Under the pieces are notes generated by a model that saw only the letters and a program-made list of their open reading frames with translations, did not search any database and had not been told where the DNA came from. Shown here one piece after another: positions 11,166-25,977 of a DNA stretch of 64,000 bases. Origin of the DNA: Glebionis coronaria (taxonomy: Eukaryota > Streptophyta > Magnoliopsida > Asterales > Asteraceae); assembly GCA_025667525.1 (NCBI GenBank), contig CM046882.1:528080618-528144617 (forward strand), in the 5' to 3' direction. The translations under genes and the position numbers were made by a program. Positions within the stretch are counted from its first letter, which is position 1. The number at the start of each line of letters is the position of its first letter.

Positions 11166-12262
11166 ATTGGTTACACATTAGATGTTTAAAGGATGAGTCG
11201 GTATGTATTGGTTACACGTTAGATGTTAAATGGATGATTTGGTAGGTTGTGGTTACACGATATATGTTCGATGGATGAGTCAGTAGGTTATGGTTACACG
11301 TTATATGTTCAATGGATGAGTCGGTATGTATTGGTTATACGTTAGATTTTCAATGGATGAGTCGGTATGTTATGGTTACACGTTAGATGTTCAATGGATG
11401 AGTCCGTAGGTTATGGTTACGCGTTATATGTTTAATGGATGAGTCGGTATGTATTGGTTAACGTTAGATGTTCAATGGATGAGTCGGTAGGTTATGGTTA
11501 CACGATAGATGTTTAATGGATGAGTCCGTAGGTTATGGTTACACGTTATATGTTTAATAGATGAGTGGGTAGGTTATGGTTACACATTATATGTTCAATA
11601 GATGAGTGGGTATGTATTGGTTACACGTTAGATGTTCAATGGATGAGTCGGTATGTGTTGGTTACACGTTAGATATTCAATTGATGAGTCAGTAGGTTAT
11701 GGTTACACGTTATATGTTAATGGATGAGTCGGTATGTATTGGTTACACGTTATATGTTCAATGGATGATTCGGTATGTATTGGTTATACGTTAGATGTTC
11801 AATGGATGAGTCGCTATGTATTGGTTAAACGTTAGATGTTTAATGGATGAGTCGGTAGGTTATGGTTACAAGTTCGATGTTCAATGGATGAGTCGGTAGG
11901 TTATGGTTACACATTATATTTTCAATGGATGAGTCGGTATGTATTCGTTACACGTTAGATGTTTAATGGATGGGTCGGTATGAATTGGTTACACGTTGTA
12001 TGTTCAATGGATGAGTCGGTAGGTTATGGTTACACGTTAGATGTTCAATGGATGAGTCGGTATTTATTGGTTACACGTTAGATGTTCAGTGGACGAGTCA
12101 GTAGGTTATGGTTACACGTTATATGTTCATTGGATGAGACGGTAGGTTATGGTTACACGCTATTTGTTTAATGGATGAGTCGGTAGGTTATGGTTACACG
12201 CTATATTTTCAATGGATGAGTCGGTATGTATTGATTACACGTTAGATTTTTAATGGTTACCG
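11166..12262 (+). repeat. 41-bp minisatellite, about 26 copies
   Basis: The unit is GGTTACACGTTAGATGTTCA followed by ATGGATGAGTCGGTATGTATT, with variants (TATGTT for GATGTT, GTAGGTTAT for GTATGTATT). Unit length is nearly constant at 41 bases. It starts within a few bases of the LTR end and stops abruptly near 12262. No ORF runs through it. Confidence 0.9.
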
Positions 12263-13060
12263 AACTGGAATAAATCAAGAAACTAAACCGACTCGACCAG
12301 ATGATATTATTATTTTATAAATAGTAATAACTTCATAAATAATAATATTAATTATTTTAAAAATAATAATAACAATAATAATTTTATTAAATAATTATAA
12401 TAATATATAAACAATAACAATTATTATTTTGACTGTACGAATCCCCGGCGACGATTTGAAAGAATCCCTGGCGACCTGTCGCCGGGGAAGGTGTAAGAAA
12501 ACGACAAAAGTAGGTACGTAAATTTACGTTGACAAGGGTCGCCGGGGAATCATCGTCACATCTGTCGCAAAAATTCAATCACGAGTGGTTTTTGGCTAGG
12601 CGATAAAACGAAAGTATCCCAGCGACATGTCGCCGGGGAAAAATAGACCTCTTTGACCAGAACTGCATCTCACTTTTCTCATAACACTTCTTATCCTAAA
12701 AAATAAAACCGACGCCATCTTCATCATCTACACCCATCACCACATCATCAACAACCATCACCACGCATCACCACCATCTTAATCATCAACAGCTATATCA
12801 ATCCATCACCCCACCATCACCACTGCGAGTCACCACCACCACCGTCATATCCAGCAGCGGCCCGTCATCACCACCATCACCACTGCGAATCACCACTACC
12901 CACCGTCATCTCCAGCCATCACCACCACATAACCCACTATGAATGTAATGTGTTTATTTTTTTAATTGGTTTAGATTTTTAATTTTGTTTTTTTAATTTT
13001 GATAATTGGCTTATTTATTTATTTATAACTGATAATTTAATGTGTTTGTTTTATGTTATT
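12263..13060 (+). other. Non-coding: AT-rich block, GC palindromes, (CAC/CAT)n tract
   Basis: Directly visible are an ATT/AAT-rich block (about 12300-12425), a cluster of GC-rich inverted repeats (12440-12650) and a low-complexity CATCACCAC-type tract (about 12715-12935). No convincing gene is seen. It may be the upstream part of the transposase remnant that follows. Confidence 0.5.
12440..12650 (+). repeat. Cluster of CCCCGGCGAC/GTCGCCGGGG inverted repeats
   Basis: CCCCGGCGAC, CCCTGGCGACCTGTCGCCGG, GTCGCCGGGGAA and GCGACATGTCGCCGGGG occur within about 200 bases, and a related CCCCGGGGACATGTCGTCGG lies at about 13208. They are GC islands in AT-rich DNA and can form hairpins around GACATGTC. 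Their nature is unknown. Confidence 0.6.
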
Positions 13061-13319
13061 GCAGCCTCGTCCTCTCGTCGGAGCCGCATCCCCGATCAAC
13101 ACCGGCGACGCATCCCCGACCACAGCCAGAGTCGACCCGATAAGTGTGTTTTTTCTTGTTTTTAATTTATTTTAGTTATGGTTTTTTAATTATTTTATTA
13201 TTTTGTTTCCCCGGGGACATGTCGTCGGGATGTAAAAACTTGTTAATTTGTGTTAAACGTATATCCAAACACTCCTTGACATTGTAAACTACTCCCCCAA
13301 ACACTAATAAGCCGCATAA

Positions 13320-13545
13320 CCAAAGAAATAAGCTGATAAGCTTATCAGAATAAGTAGATTATTCTGATATGGTTCTACGAATAAGCTTATCAGGATAAGA
13401 AGCTTATTCTGATAAGCTTATTAGAATAAGCTATTTTTCAACATCTTATTCTAATAAGTTTATCATAACCACTTATTTTAAACACCTTATTTTGATAAGT
13501 TGTTTCTAAACAACTTATTAGAATAAGCTATTTTAAATAGTTTAT
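13320..13545 (+). repeat. AAGCTTATC-type palindromic repeats, first block
   Basis: Repeated GATAAGCTTATC and GAATAAGCTTATC motifs on both strands, spaced irregularly. It is a degenerate relative of the cleaner 42-bp array at 14398. Confidence 0.65.
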
Positions 13546-13704
13546 TAAGTTGTTTTTAATTGTTGTGGATTGAATGAATGAATCTAATTGTGGTGTATTG
13601 TTTAAATGTATATATTTAGTTGGATGTGTTGTATTTAGATTTGTGCATGCTTATATTATTTTGTTCATGAATTTGTCTATGTTATGTTAATTGTACTTGT
13701 ACAG

Positions 13705-15160
13705 ATGTCGTCAGCAGATGTTGCATGATCACACGATGGTGACGGTGGCGGTGAGGATGAACCTCCTACGCCAAACATTCGTAGCGGTTACTTCACCTTA
13801 TTTAGAAACAATGGTAAGAATATTTGGATTATTGTAACACAATCATAAATTTGGTACATATATGTTGCGTGCCTTAAATTTTTATAACTTTGTCACTCAC
13901 TTGATTTTTGCAGGTAAAGGCAAAAGGAAAGAAAATTTGGGCGGCAGATAGGCCGGTAGGTTAAAGACTCGGTACATTAACAAAAATCTTGATTTGTTGA
14001 ACACCGTTAAGATGAATGGCCCTGTCCCGATACAGTTTGAGTCGCGGCCACCCTCTTTCCGGCCTCTCGGCGACCATTCTCAACATTTTTTTAACTTCAT
14101 CGGGGAGGCTCTCAGGAGGCTCGTGCCATTGTACTACCCAAGATGGAATGTCATCCCTAAAGAGCTCGAGGCGAACATTTGGGCTGATATAGAGGTCAGT
14201 TATCATTTTTATTTTTATGTTTATTACATTATTGTGTTTATTTATTTAATGACGTATATATTTATATAAATTTGTTTATTTATTTATATCATATAAATAA
14301 ATATCAAATTTAAATAAATATACAAATTATATCTTATTTATTTATATCATATAAAAAATATAAAAAATTAAATAAATATATATTTGATGACAATAAGCTA
14401 ATAAGCTTTTTCGGATAAGTTGTTTTCAAAGAGCTTATCCTCATAAGCTTATCTATAAAAGATGTTTAAAAGCAGCTTATTCTGATAAGCATATCAAGAT
14501 AAGCTGGTTGAAAACTGCTTATCCGATTAAGCTTACCGGAATAAGCTGTTTTCAGCCAGCTTGTTCTGATAAGCTTATCAGAATAAGTTGTTTTCAAAAA
14601 GCTTATCCTGATAAGCTTATCAAAATAAGCTGTTTGAAAACAGCTTATCCTGATAAGCTTACCATGATAAGCTGTTTGAAAATAGCTTATCCTGATAAGT
14701 TTATCCGAATAAGTTGTTTTTATTATAAAAATTTTAATAAATATATACGACATTAAATAAATAAACAAAATAATGTATAAATTATATCTCTAACTCTAAC
14801 TCTGTGTTTGTTTTATTGGTTGTATATGGATTAGGAGGAGATTCTTAAGTTGAAGGCTACATGCAAAAAATACGGACGATGAGATCGACCGTAGAGTCAG
14901 ACGCGGTAAGCAGCGCGGTCACATGCCAGATGTCGGTCAGATAGTGCCGGGAAGGCGCTAAAATATCCTGTATACTCCCCCACCTGCCGTCGTCCCGCGA
15001 AGTGAGCAAGTGTATACTTTTTAGCAAGTGACTATAGGTTCGCTGATGCGTTCTCACAACACATATCGGGTGGTGCTAGCGGAGTGGAGCGAGAGGCAGC
15101 GGGAGTAAAGCGGGAGTGGTGCCGGTGGGAGTAGGGGTAGTGGTAATGAGCATCATGATG
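13705..15160 (+). pseudogene. Decayed En/Spm (CACTA)-associated transposase-like gene
   Basis: Three exon-like blocks can be proposed. The first starts at an ATG near 13705 but meets an in-frame TGA seven codons later; it ends at a GTAAGA donor near 13814. The second starts after TTTTTGCAG near 13912 and reads PVPIQFES...NFIGEALRRLVPLYYPRWNVIP...IWADIE, a pattern I associate with plant En/Spm-type transposase proteins; it ends near 14193 at GTCAGT. The third starts near 14834 with EEILKLKATCKKYG and soon meets stops. The 640-base intron between the second and third blocks holds a palindromic repeat. Family assignment is tentative; the stops and missing catalytic region make it a pseudogene. 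Confidence 0.4.
14398..14722 (+). repeat. 42-bp palindromic tandem repeat, about 7 copies
   Basis: Each unit contains AGCTTATCCTGATAAGCTTA then TCAGAATAAGCTG and a TTTCAAA spacer. Each unit is itself an inverted repeat, so long ORFs with the same repetitive peptide appear on both strands; these are artefacts. It sits in the proposed intron of the transposase remnant. Confidence 0.8.
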
Positions 15161-15277
15161 GCACTAATGGTTAGTATTTCTTGTTTTTCCTACCTTAGCA
15201 TGCAAGTTTAATAATTGTAAACCCCGAATTGCAAGTTTAAAAATTATAACTAGGAACCAATGTATTTGTACTCAAGT

Positions 15278-17263
<1,986 letters not shown>

Positions 17264-20197
17264 TTACGAACGTGTTAGAACACGATAAGTATTTACTATG
17301 CACGACCAGGTAATAATTATTTAACGATAATTAAACACGAACATGCGATCATGAAATCATGAACGTAATTAAAACACGAACTATTATTAATTACGTATAT
17401 ATATTTATTACGAGCGTAATTAAATATATTAGATCACGATATTTACGTAACGAGAAAACTTAAATCGCGAACACAAATAATCACGAACGAGTAACTTATT
17501 AATTAGACACGGAAAACATTCAGGTTACCCCTTGTGGGCCTCATTACCACGAAATTAGGAGGGGGGGTGGGCTTAGCCCATCAATTTTTCACTAATAAGG
17601 AAAAGGGATATTTTTCACTACTCATTTATTCTTTACAAAAGATTTTTAAGAAAACCTAAAAACCCTCCTTCTCCTTCTCCTTTGTGCCGCCACCCTACAA
17701 CCACCATGGAAGGAGATTTGTGATCTTGGATCTTGAAGTTTTAATGATTGATCGTGTTGGTTCTTCGTCCTTTTGATCCACGAATTCGGTAAAACCTTTT
17801 TAAACCTTTTCTTTTGATTTAATCTTTTTATAAATTATGAACATGAGATGTTTTTACAAAAACATAATAATTAAGCATAGATCTAACATGTTTTGGTGTT
17901 AAATAAAATCAAAAGGTTGTTTTTAAGGGGTGTTTGTTTTGGCCGCAGGCTGCAACCGAACCCGAATGGGTTTCGGTTTGCCAAGCCGACCACCACCAAG
18001 ACCATATGGTCTTGGTTGGTGCATGTGGGTCCCACGGCAGCAAGGTAAACACGGGGTACCCGAGTTGGTTCAGGGTACGGTGTTGATTCATGTCCGGTTC
18101 ATGTTTTTAAGCTTAGATCTGATTCATGGTTATGTTAGTTTTTTTTTATGTTATGAACTTATGTTAAAATTAAATTAATAAAGATGTAATTAATTTAATA
18201 ACATGACTTAGGTTAATTAATTATAAATGATCATGAAATTATTTTAACCTAAGTATTTATATTATTAAGACTTATAATTAATTAATTATTTTAAAAACCA
18301 TGGATATAATTAATTAATTAACATGACTTAGGTTATATTATTAATATTTAATAATACATATTTTAACCTAAGTATTTAACTTATTTAATTAAAAACATGT
18401 TATACTTTAATTAAATATTATAACCTATAGTTTAATTAAATTACATGAAATAATTATTAAACTATATATTATATCATATGACTTAGAAAATAATCATGAA
18501 AACACTTAGGCTTATATACTTAGCTCATTTAACCAGCTTATTTCAAATTATGGAAAACTTTCTATTTTTAGAAACTTAATTAAATAAGGCAGCTAATCTA
18601 TTTATAGAAACAAGCTATTTTTAGAAACTTAATTAAATAAGGCAGCTAATCTATTTATGGAAACCAGCTATTTTTAGAAACTTATTTAAGGCAGCTAATC
18701 TATTTATAGAAATATATTTAATTAAGGCAGCAAATCTATTTATGGAAACTTTCTATTTTTAGAAACTTATCTATTTTAGGCAGTAAATCTATTTTTGGAA
18801 ACTTTCTATTTTTTGAAACTTTCTATTTTTGGAAACTTTCTATTTTTGGAAACTTTCTATTTTTGGTAACTTTCTATTTTTGGAAACTTTCTATTTTTGG
18901 AAACTTTCTATTTTTGGAAACTTTCTATTTTTGGAAACTTTCTATTTTAGGAAACCTGCTATTTTTGGAAAGTTACTTATTATTACACAGTAAGTATAAT
19001 AACACATGAAATACCAGAAATACTTAATCAGATTAAACAGAATATAAGATAAAACACAGTTTAAGGCTTTAAAACAGTAAAACATGGTAAGAACACATAA
19101 AATAAGCTAAGACATGACATAAAACCAGCTACGTATTTAGTAAGCAGATACTTATTCATGTACGTATTTATGTAGCACTAGTGATTCGGAAGTAGGATTC
19201 CTCTCAGTTCATCTTCTTCGTTCACTGGACATAAGGTACGGATTCCCGTCCTTTCAGTATGGACATTCTTTCCTTATTAGGATTCCCCGTATGCAGCCAA
19301 CTGTTTTCCCGTAGTATAAGTTACGTGTTTGATTGCTTATGTTTAATTAAGACTTACCTATAGCCATATACATGCATGACCAGTTTCACCTACTTATGGA
19401 GGTACCATAACCATAACATTAGAGGCACTGATGTTATGACTTCACCACGGCGGAGTGATTGCTCGTGGCGTCCCTTCAGCTTTTGGCCATTTATTAATAT
19501 TTATCATGTGGGGCGTATGGGTGCATCCTAGTTACATGTTTTCAGTCAGGATTTCATGGTGAATGTGGTGTGTGCCTTGCATCCTTCACAAGGAGCTGAT
19601 CCCTCCAACCCATAACCAGTATATTAAATTAGAGGCAGCCCCTCTAATTTGCATGATGATGTCACCCCTCCAATTATTCATGCACGGTGGATATTCATGA
19701 CATATATTGGATAAATGGTAAAATATGACAAACAGTTTTTATAAGATAAACATAAGACTTTCAAACTATAAAACCAGTTTTACTAAGACTTAACCAGGTT
19801 ACTCGGGACTTAGTTTTCTTCCGCTGTTATTATGTTATATGCTTATCCTATTCGTGCTTTATTGTACATCCGTGCACTGAGCGTATTGCTCAGCCGTTAC
19901 TTTCCTTTCCATGTCCCAAAACGGCAGGTACCCTAGGAGGGACTCGAGCATTTGGAGGACGTGCATAGGATGGAAGCTGCTAGAGACTTCTTTTCCTTTT
20001 GCCTTCATATACTTCTGCTTGTTTAGTCTTTCATTCATTTCTGTTGCTTTATTATGTTTTGGGCTTATGTTTGGGGAACCGATGTTTGATTCCGGTTATC
20101 CCTATGGTCATGTAATGTTTTATACATTTATCCTTGTATGCTTTGATGACACGCCATAATTACGCGTGACATTCCATTATCAAAATGGGGTGTTACA
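17264..20197 (+). repeat. Probable plus-strand chromovirus-type LTR (solo or truncated)
   Basis: The right end, AAAATGGGGTGTTACA at 20197, matches the typical end of Del/Tekay-type LTRs and is the inverse of the start of LTR-A. No primer-binding site follows, so this is a solo LTR or the end of an eroded element. The left limit is where LTR-A similarity stops; TGTTAGAACACG at 17274 is another possible start. A pyrimidine-rich leader-like stretch lies near 17660-17790. No ORF is convincing. Confidence 0.45.
18780..18965 (+). repeat. 17-bp minisatellite (TCTATTTTTGGAAACTT)
   Basis: About ten near-perfect copies, preceded at about 18585-18780 by longer degenerate units containing GGCAGCTAATCTATTTAT. 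It lies inside the probable plus-strand LTR. Confidence 0.85.
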
Positions 20198-21780
20198 TTG
20201 AACCCGTCACTTGTACCAAAATTTCGATCAAGCTACTGACACCCCATGACTATACATACCGAATATTTGAAAAGTACATTCTGAGTACATAATTGTAGGC
20301 TTTTGAATCACCCAAAAAGCTTTAAAAACGAACAAGTTATTACCAAAACAGTTTTATACTAGTTGTTTTTAAAAAAAATTAAAGAATCCTCTTAGTAATT
20401 AACGCAATCCTTTTTAAATGAAAAGAAATAAATTATTGTGAAATTTTCATGAACTTTGCTTAGTCTTGCATAAATAATTATAAATGACGTATATTGATTA
20501 AGCTCACTTATATAAACTATTTAAGTAGAAAGAAATTTTATTTCGCTTTATTTAAAGAAAGTCTTTTAGAATTTGAAATAAATAAGTGTTGATTAAAAAC
20601 AATCTTATGTTACATCTTGTTTCAAACACGACTCCAACACCTTACCCTTATTTTACCAAATACAACCAACTATCTAACTCTATAGTAGATTTCCAAGTCC
20701 CTTTTTTTCAATATATACCGATCAAAAGAAATGTAAGACCCAACACAAAAGATTTCATTATCTCAAAATAAATCCCAAGTTATTTCAGTAGACTTAAAAC
20801 CAAGAACACCATTTTAAAACTGATAAGTGAAATAGGAAACTCGAATAATACGCCACAACAGAGGTTGAATATCTAAAAAGAAGCGAGCTAGCCACCCTCC
20901 TAAGGATACAATCGATAATTATAGGGGATCATACATATATAGGCATATCGGGATACATGTACTTAAATCCGTCTAACATCTACTATACAAGCATGTATTA
21001 ACCCTCTTTCATGCAATCATACTTAGGAATCCATTGGAGTTATGGTACTTGTATAACTATGTTGGCCACCATACTTATACAATTACCCTTTCCCTAATGC
21101 ACTCCCTCCTATGATGACACTTATAAGAATTAATACAACACATAACACATATATCCATCTACTCACATAAGCTCATAACCACATAAATAATAAAGTCCAA
21201 AACTCCATCCATTAAAATAACATAGTCAAACTCTTGAAATACATAAATCCATAGTCTAGCTAAAACAGCATAGACTAAATCCAAAACAAAAACATAAAAA
21301 ACAGTTATAAGTCATGTCGCCCATAAGACTGGAAACAGCTTAAAATTCTTCATATCCACCTACTCCTAATAACTCGAACCACCACATGAATCTTAGGGAA
21401 CATGACTTAAACATCAAAAGAAAAATACTATACCTCAGGTACATAAAATAACCCAACAAAAGATAGAAACTACCATGTACCAAATTATGTACTATAATGT
21501 ACAATTTAAGCAAAATTCGACAATGACTAGCGTGGATGATTATGGTTCAACCTTCACTAGTCACAACCCGAAAAGAAAATAACATGTGGATAAGTATGAA
21601 CTACTATGGTTCAACCCATACTAGTCAAAACCTAACAAACATCGCAAGTAAAAACCAATAACATCCAGAAAACTTTAATTAATATAAAATGCACACATAC
21701 TCCTATGACGCCTATATGCAGGGACCCTTAAGTTATAGACTAGGCTGCTAGACTAGGCAACCTAATTCTTTATAACCATT
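20198..21780 (-). other. Non-coding internal leader of a minus-strand chromovirus (tentative)
   Basis: It lies directly downstream, in minus orientation, of the primer-binding site at 21781-21793, where leader and gag would be expected. No gag-like ORF is visible on either strand. It is either a strongly decayed or non-autonomous internal region, or unrelated DNA beyond a breakpoint. Confidence 0.35.
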
Positions 21781-21793
21781 GGCTCTGATACCA
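21781..21793 (-). other. Primer-binding site, initiator tRNA-Met type
   Basis: On the minus strand it reads TGGTATCAGAGCC, the standard tRNA-iMet-complementary site, three bases downstream of the end of LTR-B. Confidence 0.8.
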
Positions 21794-21796
21794 TTC

Positions 21797-24514
<2,718 letters not shown>

Positions 24515-24531
24515 TCACTCCCTCCTAATAG
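24515..24531 (-). promoter_or_regulatory. Polypurine tract of minus-strand chromovirus
   Basis: The minus strand reads CTATTAGGAGGGAGTGA directly before TGTGACAACC, the start of LTR-B, as expected for plus-strand priming. Confidence 0.65.
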
Positions 24532-24549
24532 AAATCTCGTCTCGAGATT

Positions 24550-25200
24550 TACTCCTTAGGATCGTCATTATCAATTAGCTGAGGATACTTGCTCCTCATA
24601 AATCCTTCCCGTTCCCACGTGAACTCTAGTCTACGTTCCAAATTTCATCTACCCATAACTACGGTATATTACCCTTTTTATCCAACGTCGCTTCACGACC
24701 CAAAATCTCTATCGGCTCTTCGATAAAACGAAGACTCGTATCCATACTAATATCATCTGACGGTACTTGCAAGTCAGTTCTTGCTAAGTATTTCCTCAAG
24801 TTTGATACATGAAATACGTCATGCACACTACTCAATTCCTCCGGTAATCTCAACCTATACGCCACTAGCCCAATACTTTCAAGGATTTCAAATAGACCCA
24901 CAAATCTAGGTGCTAACTTCCCTTTTCTTTCCAAACCACATCACTCCTTTCCATGGTGAAACCTCTAGCATAACCTTACCTTCAATCTTAAATCCCAACG
25001 GCTTATGCCTCTCGTCCGCACAGCTCTCTTGTCGATTCCTTGCCATTTTCAACCTCTACTTAAGCACTGCCACCACCTCCATAGTTTTCCGATCCACCTT
25101 CGGTCTAATACGTTGGCCGCTTCTAACTTCATCCCATTATAACGGTGATCCACCTCATCTCTTATGAATTAACTCCAACAGTTTCTACTACAATTCCTAT
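24550..25200 (-). pseudogene. Chromovirus integrase C-terminus and chromodomain remnant
   Basis: Reading leftwards from about 25100, decayed frames contain VMLEVSPWKGVMWFGK, then an open stretch (24659-24934) with KLAPRFVGLFEILE, VAYRLRLPEELSSVHDVFHV and EEPIEILGRE. These are hallmarks of the C-terminal integrase region of Del/Tekay-type Ty3/gypsy elements. After a stop and a frame change, EFTWEREGFMRSKYPQL matches the end of a chromodomain, finishing at a TAA near 24550. Stops and frameshifts make it non-functional. The purine tract and LTR-B follow immediately, as expected for a 3' end. Confidence 0.75.
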
Positions 25201-25794
25201 CACCAGACCTAACGGCTTCTATCCTCTACGGATTTTCCATCATTCAGAAGTTCTCCCAACCTTTATCACATCCACAGGATTGCATAACCAAAAGCTTCCT
25301 ATAAGATTCACATGAAACACGTCATAACCACCACCTCATCCTTGCTTTCCCATGCTCGGAACCAAGTAGCTAACAATCCTTCATACTAACAGGTGCTACA
25401 CCTTTTCTCTAGGTGAACGTTCCATTGTTCGTGACTACTAACCTCTTGCTATAACGGTTTTCCCTTCAATATCACCCCACCATCTTGACAACCTCTTGCT
25501 CCCTCTAATCATTCTTCCTCCATACTACTTTTCGCTTGTATTTCCACAATCTTAATCTCCATACCATCTTATATCCCGTCTTCAACCTATAATTTAGGCG
25601 TTTCCTCCTTTATTCCTTACATCCTCATCAATGGGGAACATGCCCTATCACCGGTGACTCTCTCTTTGTAGGAGAATTCTTCCTAATATAACGCGTTCTC
25701 CAACTATCTCCAAATCTCACGCCAATGCTCTAGGCGTCTTTTTCAATTACCTCTATAGTATGCTCATACCAACCATTAGTCTATCGACGATATA
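25201..25794 (-). other. Unresolved stretch, probably eroded chromovirus pol
   Basis: No continuous frame or clear motif is seen. Position and base composition resemble the integrase remnant to its left, so decayed pol is the simplest reading, but I see no motif that proves it. Confidence 0.25.
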
Positions 25795-25977
25795 CTACGC
25801 TTGCTTCCCATCGTTTCTTCTCTTGCAAAATCCCCCATGGCCTATAGCCAGTGATTCGTCAAAGTTTTCGGTTGCTGGTTGAATTTCGGAAATAGTAAAC
25901 TGATGGCACGGTTGGTGTAGCGACTCAAAGGTGACGGAGGATTCAGCCTTCTCACAAGCAGGAACGAACAGATTCAT
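25795..25977 (-). pseudogene. Fragment of a receptor-like/cytoplasmic protein kinase
   Basis: The 60-residue frame contains HQFTISEIQPATENFDESLA then IGHGGF. This is the classic juxtamembrane-to-glycine-loop junction of plant receptor-like kinases (F-x-x-x-E-I-x-x-A-T-x-N-F ... I-G-x-G-G-F). It breaks off right after the glycine loop, where a Cys-Lys replaces the expected Gly-Lys, and reads into unrelated sequence and a stop. Catalytic lysine, HRD and DFG regions are absent. The similarity resembles the CrRLK1L (FERONIA-like) group best, but the fragment is too short to be sure. It may be a gene remnant cut by the chromovirus insertion, or a captured fragment. Confidence 0.6.

Noticed and set aside
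11166..12262. Regularly spaced repeat that might suggest a CRISPR-like array
   Set aside because: Units are head-to-tail without unique spacers, and the setting is a plant genome; it is a minisatellite.
14466..14768. Overlapping repetitive ORFs on both strands (KLIRISCFQ-type)
   Set aside because: They come from a 42-bp palindromic tandem repeat, which reads alike on both strands.
17909..18178. Short ORFs on both strands in the plus-strand LTR
   Set aside because: Overlap each other and sit in LTR sequence; no recognised domain.
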